Part shown: one piece after another, positions 1 to 11,648 of the stretch
How the letters are laid out: every line of letters starts with the position of its first letter
How positions within the stretch are numbered: position 1 is the stretch's first letter
DNA from: Anthonomus grandis grandis
Taxonomy: Eukaryota; Arthropoda; Insecta; Coleoptera; Curculionidae
Direction: 5' to 3'
Assembly (NCBI RefSeq): GCF_022605725.1
Contig: NC_065546.1
Location: 41,350,227 to 41,414,226 of the forward strand
DNA length: 64,000 bases
The notes under the pieces: generated by a model
Told to the model about the DNA's origin: nothing
The model's input: the letters and a program-made list of their open reading frames with translations, nothing else
The model's database searches: none
Translations under genes and position numbers: made by a program

Positions 1-2384
1 ATTAATCACGTCTTAATAAACAATTTTAAAAATGTTACTTTAAGTGAGATCAATTTAAAGAAAGATCCCGTAGCGTGAAAAGCACTTACATAACCCCTAA
101 TACAAACACCTTTTTCTGGATGACTTCCCGTTGAAATCATTTTATTTAAGTCCAATGCAAGAAAATGAATATGAAAATGTCTTAAGGAGAGATTAATGCA
201 AAACATTTTTGCAAAGTAAATCTTAGTTTCGAAACGATAATACACTTGAAAGACAAGAATTAGTAAACAACTTTGTTTGAGTTTAACATGTGCACAGGGG
301 CAAGTGTTGTATTTACAAACATATTCATTGATTCTCTGCTGTCAATTTTGCACACATTTTCAAAAGAAGAAATTTGCAGCTATATATCAACGCATATAAT
401 AATGTTAATTTAATTTATTAGTGTTAGATTTTGGATTAAAAATAAAAAGTAGAAATAAGGATTGGAAAAGGTGATTCAAGCCGATCTTTTTACAAGTAAA
501 TACCGATACTGTCATAACATCATGATGTCATCATAAACGTAAAATAATAAAAACCTATTAAGAAATGCATAATAATTATAAAATATTTATTTTCCATATA
601 AATGCTTTTTATTAGATAGATACCTACTCTAATGAAGTACTTTAAAAAAAACGTATAAACAGTTCATAAACGATAATATTGTCAATAATGTAAAGCATAA
701 TCTATTATTAAAAAGTATTGATCATATAAATATTTTTTGACGGCATCGCTGGTAAAGATTCCTTATGTCGGTGAAATCAAGAATACGATCAAGCGGCGTT
801 GCAATGAAAATTAGTTACACCACTTCTCATAACGCATGCTTCATCTGTAAACAAAATTTGCTTAGCAAAATTTAAGTTTTGTTGGCTGTTTTCATTGACA
901 AATTATTAGAAGGCCAACCGTTGTTCAAAATCGGTAGGCAAAAGATCTTGCGCCTTTTGAATGTGGTATGGATAAAGCTACTGTTCTTTGAACCACATCC
1001 TTAGATGCTCGTACTTCTGAACCTAAGCGTCTGGTGCTTAATGTAGGATCTTCACGGATTCTTTCCAAAATTTGTTCCTCCATCTTAGGAGTCCTTATCA
1101 TATGGTGCCGTCCATAATTGACAGTTACAGGACTAACACTACCGGTTTCGCGAAGGCGTCTCTCAATAGCAGCAAATGTTTGATGATTGGTATACGCCGA
1201 TCTGGAAATCCTTGTCCATATACCCTGACACTTTCTTGGCTATTTCCTTCACAATACCCAAAAACTAATAACATATCCGTTATTTCTGCAAAACTGTCCT
1301 TTCAGCCAATTTTTTATTTATTTTCGCACTAGCAAATTCTCACTGAAACACTTATCCTAACAAGCAATGCTTTTTTCTTCCGAACATATTGGTAATAACG
1401 AAAATCCTTTACAATAAAAATATTTGTTCATTATTACTTTTCTACACATACATACAAGTTTAAAAAAAAAAATCAGTTGGCACTAATTACTGACTGAATT
1501 TCATTACTTAAGCTCATAACTTAATTTTTTTTTCTTTAAGTTCGGATGCGGCTTTAAAGACTAAAATACGAAATATCTTGGTAATAGTTAATTTTAGCGG
1601 GTTCTAACAAGAGTACCTTTTTTACCGAAAAACGTTTCAAGAAATTGTTCCGTTTACAAAAAATAAATAAAACGGCGATTTTAGCTAATCAACAGTGCAG
1701 TGTGGAGCGCCGTCCATCGACAGCAGTCAAAAGATGCCCATTTTCGAATTTCTCATACTTTAAAAAACCGCTAGATACCAATTTTTAAAGTAATATGTGG
1801 CAAAATTTTTAAAAAATAAAAAAAAATTATAAACGACTCTTATTTTTTAAATTTAACATCCTACAACTAAGCAAAGAATATGCCCTAGATTTTGTACAGA
1901 TCACCCTGTATAAGAGAGTTTCTCATAAGTGAGGAGGCGGGGATTGGTAGAGATAAGTTGTTTACTTGAGTATTATGAATAGTGCAGGATGGTGGACTAA
2001 CGGACTTATGGATGTAGCAGTTTCGAATATAAAAAGTGAGAAAATGGTTTAAATTTTTTCAGCTACAAAAAGAAGTTTACAAGAGACTCTCAAACGACGA
2101 TTAGATTTGTTTTTAAAATCACCTAGGAATTGGGCATACATACCCTCATGGTCTGATATATCCTATATGAATATACTTATATATAATAATAAAAGAATAC
2201 AGGGTTTTACAAATTCGTGGAAGTATGGCGACATATCTCATTAATTATTGGAGATACCATGTGAGGTCAAATATGATGAGTTTTTAATTTTTAAATATTC
2301 ACTTTTATCAAATATGACAAATTTTTGGAATTCATTTTTTATTACTTTATAAAATAACCTAAACACATTTCAATTTCTGCTTAC
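1..2384. other. Visible part of msps intron 4, mostly featureless
   Basis: No msps exon can be found below the donor GTAAG at 2380-2384 (minus strand), so this stretch is read as intron continuing past the left edge of the window. It is AT-rich and holds one transposase fossil at 785-1300. A CACCCTGTA motif near 1900, resembling a mariner terminus, may mark an element end. Nothing else was recognised. Confidence 0.5.
785..1300 (-). pseudogene. Tc1/mariner-superfamily transposase fossil
   Basis: Reading the minus strand gives an N-terminal block (DMLLVFGYCEGN, then RRIPNHQTFAAIERRLRETG) typical of the helix-turn-helix region of insect IS630/Tc1/mariner transposases. It is followed by EEQILERIREDPTLSTRRLG, HIQKAQDLLPTDFEQRLAF and the start of the catalytic core ILFTDEACVMRSGVTNFHCN, whose Asp is the first catalytic residue. 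The frame is broken between the blocks (a shift near 970 and a stop after QRLAF) and ends in a stop after CNAA, so this is a decayed, C-terminally lost copy. It resembles the DD41D-type elements elsewhere in the window. Terminal repeats were not identified with confidence. Confidence 0.75.
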
Positions 2385-3703
2385 CTTTTTCAATGCCCTT
2401 ACTAGATCCCCATAATCACCATTCTCCAATTTTTGATTCTTAGTTAAATTTTCTATGGCCTCTAGTGCTGTCTTCCTATCTTGCCATTTCTTGCTTTCAA
2501 CATTATCATAAAAATCTTTAGGAATTTCGGAAAGAATATCGACTGGATTTGCTAGTTCGTATGGATCTAATTCTGGTGGTGCACTGTCATCATCTACTTC
2601 ATCATCCTCTTCTGAAAAAATTAACATTTCATTAAGGTTTGGCCTATAACAATTAAATTAAAATTAGGACAGCATTAAATCATTAACATAGCTAATTAGT
2701 TTTGACCTTCTTATGTCTCCTCAGGCCAGCTGACTGTTATCTATGAAAGAATCCAACCCTAATAATAATAATATCCAACCTTTAATTAAATAAAACCTGT
2801 GCCACCATTGTTAGTGATTAAACACATACCATTAGTTTCTTGCGCTTGTGCAGCTAATGTCTCTTGTTTCTTTTGTTGAGATCGAATATACCGACTCGGC
2901 GAAACCTTTTGACCCTCAACTTTGGAAAATTCCGTCTCTAACTCAGTCAGTTGAATAGGTTGTAGATTGGCCGATTGTAAATGGTTCCTAAATCAAAAGA
3001 TAATAAGCAACAGGCGATTTAAAAAGTTATTATTGAATTATACACCTTAAGCCAGGTCCCATCCACTTATAGAGTTCAACAACCATTGATTTGGCCTCAT
3101 CACGAACATTTTTATCCCTATCAGAGAGTAACACCCCAATTCTTTTAATCATAAGCTTTGGGCTAATAATCTTCACACCAAAATATCTTAAAGATGTGGT
3201 TAAAGCTTGAATGCATGCTGCTACTATTTTGGGATTTTTCTGTTCTGTGCCTTTCATCAACTCTTCTTGAACCTATATATTAGATACTTTAAATAAACCA
3301 CATAGACAAATCAAAAAATACTTACAGCTTCATATTTTTCTATTTCCACATACATTAAAATAACTTGCAAAGCAAGTTCTCTGGTTTTAGTCTTTGGAGC
3401 AGCAATGCATTTGGTCACAATTCCACTCATAACTTCGGAAACTGTTTTTCCGGCATGCGCATAATTTTCAACGTAAGCCAGGGTAGCTTCCAAACCCTTT
3501 TCTTGTCCCATAGCATTGCTATCCGTTACAAATTTCTTAACAAGACCTAAATATTTTCCGTATTCGGAAGACTTGTCGTCGTTTAGTTGTCTAAATAATT
3601 TCGTTACTTCTTCATAGCCGCATACCCGGGCCTTCCAAAGTTTGTGTACGCATTTATCTTCTGCAGGCAAGTTTTTATATTCTTGCTCATTTTCGTCACC
3701 CAT
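2385..3703 (-). CDS. msps: Mini spindles / XMAP215-CKAP5 microtubule polymerase, 5' exons
   Basis: Four coding exons are visible on the minus strand: 3326-3703, 3046-3272, 2830-2987 and 2385-2611, with GT-AG introns of 53, 58 and 218 bp; phases join exactly to give 330 residues. Exon 1 starts MGDENEQEYKNLPAEDKCVH and continues through KLWKARVCGYEEVTKLF, which is the first TOG domain of the XMAP215/CKAP5/Msps family. Exon 2 (LMKGTEQKNPKIVAACIQAL) finishes TOG1, exon 3 is the charged linker (SPSRYIRSQQKKQE) and exon 4 opens TOG2 (ELANPVDILSEIPKDFYDNV). Family knowledge: TOG domains bind tubulin dimers and drive plus-end growth in spindles and interphase arrays. Family members are about 2000 residues, so most of the protein lies beyond the left edge. 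A CAG acceptor just upstream of the start (near 3724) suggests an intron in the 5' UTR. I chose the ATG at 3701-3703 because it gives the conserved MGD start. Confidence 0.95.
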
Positions 3704-4480
3704 TGTTACAGGTAACTTACATCTGTAAGAAAGATCATACATATTAATATGGTAGTATTTTCTTAAGCTTGGTTAAAAAAATAAATTTGTCTTGACAATA
3801 AACCAGATATGGAATTAAATTTTATGTGTTTGTTTTAGTAGAAAACTTTGAAGTTTGGTATGCACAGGACAAACACCATCCCCCTACCAATAAAAAATGC
3901 AGTTGGGACAAACAAGCCTGAAGTTTATAAAAAAAAAATTAATTTAAAATAAAACTTTGTTAGGGCAAATATACAAATTTTGCCCAACTGACTTAAATAA
4001 TCTAGATTGTTCGAATTTTTAAGTTATATTCCAGTTTAGCAATATATTTTTTAAGGCAAAAGTATACACCTAGAATATACTATCCCTATACACACTAAGG
4101 AATGCTAAGGTTCCCTCATAAATCAAATCAAATCAGCTTTTTAGCTTCAACATAACATTGTGTTACATGGGACAATGGGGTCCTCTTTTCTTTTTCAATC
4201 ATTTGTTTCAATCATAGCTGATTCAGTTCGGGAAATTTTTAGCCAGTTTCGTTTTTTAAGACATGATACAGATGTGAAGTGACAGAAATGACACAGTGAT
4301 AGAAGGTAGAATGGGCTCTAGAGCCTCTTTGCCGAAGTAAGACAGTAGGTTTTTTTTTAGAATTATTATTTCATTTGGCAAGTTTGACAACATTGGCAAT
4401 GCTGAGACTACTTTTCACCACACTATTGTTTTAATTGACACGGTTTGTGGTTCAATTTACGTTACTTTATATTTTATCTT
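3704..4480. other. msps upstream region, no further gene seen
   Basis: This AT-rich stretch lies directly upstream of the msps start on the minus strand and should contain its 5' UTR intron and promoter. An acceptor-like TTTCTTACAG on the minus strand lies about 20 bp upstream of the ATG. No core promoter motif was convincing and no coding sequence was recognised. Confidence 0.4.
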
Positions 4481-4489
4481 GTGCTTATT

Positions 4490-5560
4490 GATACTGGTCC
4501 TGGGAGTGAAAAAAATCAGAAAATGCGTGGACTTGACTAAAGGTGCTAAAAAATTGGGTAAAATGAAGAGTTGTGGCGGAGATGAGTTAGGCAAACTAAA
4601 ACAACACATCAGCTTTATATCACATAAATCGGCTATGATAAATTCACATAGTCACTTTGGAAAAATTGCAAAAAAAATCATTGGCTATAAAAATACTACT
4701 TAACGTTGCAAAAAATCTAGCTTATCGAGATCTGGCATTTCGAGGAAATGATGATTTGGATAGAAATTTTGTTTAAGTACTCAGACTTGCCATAATTTCA
4801 CTTTTAACAAAATGGTTAGATGACATAAAGAAAAGACCATACCATACTATGTGAGTTATTTAAGTGGCAGATTTCAAAATGAACTGATAGAATGTGTTAA
4901 AAATATAGTTAAAAAGATAAAGGAGACATTACAACCACAAACCAGATGCAAGCAACAAGGACATTTGATGTGTAGCTGTACTCACTGTCAACAGCATGGG
5001 TAGGCCAAAAGAAAGATTATTAGGTGTTAGGTAGTAACAGATATAAAACAGGTGAAGGCAATGCTACAGATAAAATTGAAATGTTAGCAACAATAAAATT
5101 GACTTATCCAAACACGACTTTTCATTGACATTTCAATCCTATGACTTTGCTTCTGCAATGTCTGAAAAAGTTAAAGGGACTCAATAAAAAATATAGAAAA
5201 ATGTAGGTTATTATGTTCCCTATATATGCTCCCAGACACACCACAGAAACATTCCAGTTGAGCATAGCTGCTCTTACAGCAGATACCTTTAACATATTGG
5301 AGGACTTCTACATACTTTTTAGTTTTCACATAAAAAGAGCAAAATGACTTAGATCTAAATTAGTGGAGGTTAAAAATGCTATTGGTTTAAAAGGTTTGGA
5401 CACCAAACACACAGCCAAAGCTGAAAGTTTAAAACATATAAAGACATTGTATGAACCCCTTGTTGACATAATTAGAGACCGATTGAACTATAAAACAAGG
5501 CCTATAGCATTGCAATTAAAAAAAAGAGTTTAAACTCATTTGATTTTCTCAGGATCAAAT
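4490..5560 (+). pseudogene. Decayed hAT / ZMYM1-type transposase-like gene
   Basis: Fragments in shifting plus-strand frames match the TTF-finger/ZMYM1-like hAT family. They are a Lys-rich start (KLGKMKSCGGDELGKLKQHI), NLAYRDLAFRGNDDLDRNF (family consensus: LAFRGH/N then acidic), RFQNELIECVKNIVKKIKE, QSYDFASAMSEKVKGTQ, and near the end LKGLDTKHTAKAESLKHIKT followed by YEPLVDIIRD. The order of these blocks agrees with the family, but stops and frameshifts separate all of them, so it cannot be expressed as one protein. No terminal repeats or target duplications were found. Confidence 0.6.
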
Positions 5561-8459
5561 CAATCAAGAAAGATCAAGATCAAATTGAATAAGATAATAA
5601 TAAGTATTAAAGTGTTGAAAAACTGGATATTGACAGAGATCAAGAATTTATAAAATACTACAGAAGACCAGAACAGCCAAAAAGGCTAGATACCTAGGAA
5701 AACTCTCAAGGAACTCTTCTGCAGATTTTAATTTTAGTAGTTTCTAGATTTTTCCTGACAACTTTTGTTAAACAAATTTATTCTCTCTCGAAGAAAAATC
5801 TGAAAAAATGGTTTATAGACAATAAAATGTCTCTTCATATTTGCAAGTATCAAGTTACTTTACTTGTAAAACTAACCCTATAATATATGATTACAAGCTA
5901 TCTGACACCGTCATTCACAGAAAAGCAGAATGCCAATATATATAGAACTAGGTTTTATCATCAGAAATTCTGGGAATTTTAATGCTATTATTAAATTATT
6001 TAATGAATGCAATAGTTCAACCACATGAGTATGAGCTATAATTGGGTCACCTGAAGAAAAGTTCATAAGAACAACATAGAAAAAAATTCAAAAAAAAAGC
6101 TTTTTAAAGTACCTTTTTGTAAAAAAGTGTAATAATTACTCATATATGGTGTCCTGATATCAGAATATGCTAAGTACTTGTAATGTGGCATCCTTCAGCC
6201 AAAGAAGAGACTTTGTCATGGCACAGTATAAAGAACAAGACAGTAGGTTCACTCTCTTGCGGCCGTTTGAAGTAGGGACTTCTAAACAGTGCCGACTTTT
6301 TTTACCCGGTCGTAAATCATTATTTAGTTTCGGCGGCATTCCTTTACGATACGGGGGGTGTTTGAAACATTTTTAATAAGGAATATTTTCATACGTCGCG
6401 GCGGGCAGCGTGTAATACTACCTACCTAATATTACATACACTTAATTAATAATAACTTCGTTAATATAGCCATTTATTAAATATTTAATAAAATTTACAT
6501 AATAATGTGATAACAACACTCAGCATATGGAGCTCGGTAACAGTGAAATATAAAAAGGCAGTTAAATAAAAAAAACTTATTAAATGCCTAATTATTTGCT
6601 TTTAAAATAGGGGATGAAAGAACAAACCACTAAAATTAAAATAAAATGAAAATAGGTGTTTTACAACCTAGAATTCATATAAATATGCAAGATAAATATA
6701 GTTTTACATTGGTGATTATAGTACACATCAATATTTTGAAACTTAAACCCTTAAAAACCACCCTTAATGATGAAAAAAATGCAGTTTTAAGTATAGTTAG
6801 ACGGTATAAGTGGCTAAAATTTATATCATTCAAATGATTGTAATGCAACTAATAATAAATCGGATAGCTTTCACTATTAAAAACCACCACTAATAACAGA
6901 ATATTACCAACAATTTTGCATTTTTTTAGATTAAAATCACGATTTAAAAAAAAAATTTACTCTTAATCGCTGATACTTTTTGAACATATTATTGGTACCT
7001 ATATATAGTCCATTGTACAAGGCTACGCTTTAATTTTTTAAATAAATACATAATTTTTTTTTGATAAATTTTTTTAAAACTGCAATTATTTTTAATTTAT
7101 TTCTTACTTTTTTAATTTTTATGCTAATGACTTACAATCAAGTTTATTTTTAAAGTTTTTGGTAGTACATACTTGAAAAAATGTGCTAGATATTTGTCTA
7201 AAAACCGTTTTTTTTTTAAATTATTTCACGTTATTATTTTACGTCATTATATTTTGTTATCTAAAAAAAGGGGTTATGTTCACACAGTTGTATCTTAGCG
7301 CCTATAGCACCTAGATAAATCAAACAAAAGCCAATCTTTTGTTTTTAAACCAACTTTTGTTTATTAGATTTTTTTGTAGAATCTTAATTTTCCGAGATAT
7401 TTAAGAAATACTGAAGAAAAGCGTGTATTTTTTTCTGTAAACTAATCCATTTTTATTTAAAAAAAAATGTATATCCCCTTTTACTCCTGCAGCCATCTAC
7501 GCAACATATCGCCGGCATTTTTAAAGTACAAAATTTCCGCACAACGCTATTATAGTTCTAATATTGAAGACGCCCCTGTATAACGCAGTCGCCACCGGGC
7601 AGCAAAAAAGAGTAGCATCAGAAAGCGAGTGAGAAAGGCAACATTTTGGGCGGCGCTTAGAGTGATCCTTCTATTCTAGTTTATGTTCGGTGGTCATGGA
7701 CAGTCTGTGATATTTACATATAACTTAGTAATCTACATTGAATTAATAAAATTGAGTTTAATATTCCTAAGTTATATGGAGACCTAAAATGTCAATGTAT
7801 TTAATGTAATTTTCGCCAGTTGTTCACCCTCTAATAACATGTTAAATAAATGCAATAAAGTAATCCAGATAGTGCTTAATATGCAAATATGTATAACGAT
7901 CACCTGCTGGGATGTAATTGTCCTCCTTAAGGTTTTTAATTTTTAATAATTTTTGAAGTCTTTAATTGTTTTACTCTGTTTTTTTTACACAGTTATATTT
8001 TTTTACACAGGTACTAGTTTTAGATGTATCTAGTTGGTAGGCACTCCCTCATTTTAAGTTCATTTATTTGTTTTTCAATGGCCGAGCTAGTTTTTCAGCA
8101 TTACCATTGACAAATGTTCAACTTAAGCCAGTATAAAGTTTATTTTATCCTACTGCTTTGAAGATTAAGATCTCAAGCTAGATCATTAAGATGTATTACT
8201 AAATGTTTATTAGGTGTAATCAGATTTCTTCAGATAGTGCTGTATATAATTTAAAAAATAGTTTAATATTTATTTATTTATTTATTATTACAGCATCAAC
8301 AGCAAATAGCCAATTACAGATACTGAAATTACCTAGAACTAATAAATTCAAAATAATCAGAAGCACTAGTAAACAATACAAAATCCTTATAGCTCTTTGA
8401 AAATGATCTAAATACCTACTAATACAGGAACTAATGTAACTATTAAAATATATAAATTA
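5561..8459. other. Gene-poor AT-rich stretch
   Basis: I see no recognisable coding sequence. Two short GC-richer patches, at 6250-6410 (containing GCGGCCG and TCGCGGCGGGCAGCG) and 7480-7680 (containing CGCCGG, GCCACCGGGCAGC, GGGCGGCGC), stand out from the surroundings and could be promoter or UTR remnants. Neither has a clear downstream reading frame. A short TATT microsatellite lies near 8266-8285. Confidence 0.3.
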
Positions 8460-10130
8460 TTTTTATATATTTAAATCCTGCATCTGAGAAGCATCATTTA
8501 TACTTCTAGTAAAACTTTCTAAGCTTATCAAATCTATGTCCAAGTCACTAGCATGGATATTAAAAGAGAATTGCAGCATTGAAAGCATTTCTGGAGAGTT
8601 AATTTTATTTGTTAAGATTTTATACATATACACTAGGCAAATTTTTTGGTGTCTATTTTCCAGGAAGAGCATATTAAATTCCTGCAATAACAATGAATGG
8701 TTAAGGCTCTGCCTTAGATAATATCCATACTTTTTGAAAAACATGTATTTCAGAAATTAATGTTGTACATGCTTTATAGTATTAGTCCACACCCCATATT
8801 GTGGTGACTATATAATGCTACCTTACTCCAATACTGTCAACAACAGACTGTTAAACAATTTTAGACAACACTCAACACTAAAATCCTTGGTAGATGTGAC
8901 GATAAATCCCATTGTTCTATGTACTTTCTTTACAAACTCAACAATGTTGTCTGTAAAAGTCAAATTACAGTCCACAATAATACCCAAGTCTTTCTCATGC
9001 TTACAGTCTACATACTGGTTATATCATTAATGCTATATTCACATTTAAACACATTTTTATTACAAGTTAGAGACATAGAACAACACTTTTTTTTATTAAA
9101 ACTAAAATCATTTAAGTTACACCAGTCTAAAACACTTTGTAAATTTCTTTGCAAAACATGACAATCCTCTGGTGTACTAATTTCCATATACATTTTAAAA
9201 TCAGCAAAACATATGGCTTTTGAATTACCTATAGCATACAATATGGCATTTATAGCAATTAAAAACAAAAGGGGTCCCAAATTGGATCCTTGGGGAACTC
9301 CAAAGGTACTAGTATAAATATTAGACTTTGCACCCCTGACTTCAACATATTGCTGTGTATCAGTTAAATAAGAAATTATTAATTTTATTAAAATATTTGT
9401 AATATTACTTTTATAGAGAGATTTTACTATGTGACTATGTTTCACTCTGTCAAAAGCCTTCTCCATATCAGTATATATTACATCAACTTGGTTTTTCTTA
9501 TTAAAGGCATCATGTACAAACTGGCAAAATGTTATTAAGTTAGCCAATGTAAACTTTTTTGATTGTCCAATATACTATATTTTACTTTATCATATAGTCT
9601 ATCAAACAATACAATTTCAAAGACTTTAGATACAGAGTTTAGTATAGAGTAACTGGTCGATAATTTATTATTTCATTCCTGGCACCTTCTTTTAATATTG
9701 GAATGAATTTACTTATATGCCAGGCTTTAGGGTATGTTGAAGTTTGTAAACAGAGGTTAAAAATATGCAAAAAAGGCTTTACTAAGAAATCAACAGAACC
9801 CTTAATAATATATCCAGGAACACCATCAGATCCAACAGATCTGTTTCCTTTCAATTTCTTAATGGCATTCCTAATCTCTGTTTCTGTGAAAGCTGTATGT
9901 CAGTTGAAAAAACAGAACAAAAATACTGGGCGAACAAGTTTGCAATGTTTTTAGCTCCATTTACAGAGAGGTTGTTATAAGTCATTTAGCATCATTTTTA
10001 AAAGTACGAATAAAAGACCAGAAAAATTTGGGATCTCTGTATACGTGCTTCTTTCAGTGTTAGTTTTATATTCTGCATATGCTCTTTTCATACTTGATTT
10101 AGTGAATTAATATAAAAAAAGCATATAAAT
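8460..10130 (-). pseudogene. 5'-truncated LINE reverse transcriptase (Jockey/CR1-like)
   Basis: The minus strand encodes, in order, a pre-RT segment (AKNIANLFAQYFCSVF), RT motifs KGNRSVGSDGVPGYIIKG and IPILKEGARNEIINYRPVTL (9639-9854), then YTDMEKAFDRVKHSHI, FGVPQGSNLGPLLFLI and CFADFKMYMEI (9008-9547), and a C-terminal tail (8463-8744). The last catalytic box normally reads FADD; here the second Asp is Phe, which should abolish polymerase activity. Frames are separated by stops and shifts. The endonuclease domain is absent, as expected for a 5'-truncated retroposed copy. The assignment to a non-LTR retrotransposon is firm; the clade is not. Confidence 0.85.
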
Positions 10131-11648
10131 AGTGAATTAATCATAGCATCATGATACAAGGCCAAAGAAGCTCTAAAGAGAAGCAGCTCCTGAATCATTA
10201 AAGCATTACAGCATTAAAAATTCACAAACAGTGCAGCAAACTTAACGTTCACTTAATTAAAACATTAACAATGAAAGTCTCTTTTATTCAACATTTAACT
10301 GAAATTCTAAATAAATATTTGAATGTTGGATGATTAGGTAAGAGTGCCAGAGTTTATTATTCACTTTATGACTTCAAGACCAAAGGGGAAGCTTCTTGGA
10401 ATGACAGACTGCCTAATGAATCAGTTAATAATCAGTAATAATAGCAGGAACTTCTACACAAAATAAGGTTTTACAAATTGTTCCAGAGTCTTACTATATA
10501 GGATCAGCTAAGGGAGAATGAAAAATTTAGATCAGAAGGCTTAGGTATTACTCCTAATATTCCTAGGCCTCAATGTCCTAATAGCTGAGTTCTTTGTATA
10601 AATAATAAATTAATACGCCTGAAATATCTAACTACGTACTTGCGGCGTTTCGAATTAAGTTAATTAGTAGGTATGCCATAATCTGGGAGCTATAAACCCC
10701 AATGCATATCCTAATGAAACAAATCCAAAAATGGAATAGACAAATGCATAGAAAACAAGATGGGGTTTAATCTGGAATTTTCTCTTACCTGCTATTAAAA
10801 GGCTATATGGTAAGTGGTCCTAGCACGTGTAACAGTTAAAAACAGAAATATTTGAACGGAAAATGTCCACTTTTTTTGTCTTGGATTCCACTAAATTCTA
10901 CCAAAAAAAAAAACAACGTTCGATCCTTAAATGTCAAATATTTAAAATTTGACGTTTCCCGTTGAAAGGAACGTCAAGGCCACAGAGGCAATGAAGGCAT
11001 TGACAGACAGACGCTGATGACAGGTAGTGAGGACGCAGAAGTAGCTTTAAAGGCGCGTATACATTGAACGGAACGCGCACGCCACACCAAGGCCCTGATT
11101 CTAATTAATACTTCGACCGAAAACAGTTTGAAATAAATATGGCGACGTCGAAATGCGACTTTGCGAGCCTTGGGGATTTTGACTGAATTATGGATATGAC
11201 GTCATCGAATTTTGACTAATCGAAATTAATTTCAACTTGAAGAAAGTGGTTGAAATTTTCTAGTCGAAATTATAGAACGGAATTAGTCAACTGTCAGACG
11301 TCTATTATTATTGTTTGAGTATTCTGGGGAAAAAGTTAAAGTAGAAATTCTCATTACGGATATTATTTACTAAACTTAAAAGTTATTTTTGTGGTTAGAC
11401 ATAAGTAGGGTCCGTTAAAGTTACAGGAACGTCTAAAAACCGATTTTTTTTTGAACATTTTTAAAACGTTAAGTTTGGACCTTTTATTGATAAAAAAGTG
11501 AGGATGAAGTAACAAATGCAAAATTTAAAAATTTTAAAGGATTTTCTACTTACGTATAATTTACAATTACACCCGGCTTAACTACACTCTATTTGCGACT
11601 AGCCATCACGTTGACCATTATATATGCTATTAATTTAAATTTAAAGCC
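10131..11648. other. Intergenic, no gene recognised
   Basis: The stretch is AT-rich apart from a GC-richer block at about 10960-11190 (GGAACGTCAAGGCC, GAACGCGCACGCC, ATGGCGACGTCG). That block could be a promoter or exon remnant but gives no recognisable product. A poly-A/T tract near 11700 lies just inside the adjacent piggyBac element. Confidence 0.3.

Noticed and set aside
6..245. 79-codon minus-strand frame at the window edge
   Set aside because: Tested as the next msps exon; it does not resemble TOG2 and lacks a matching acceptor.
1072..1332. 86-codon plus-strand frame
   Set aside because: It is the opposite strand of the transposase fossil, which has clear homology on the minus strand.
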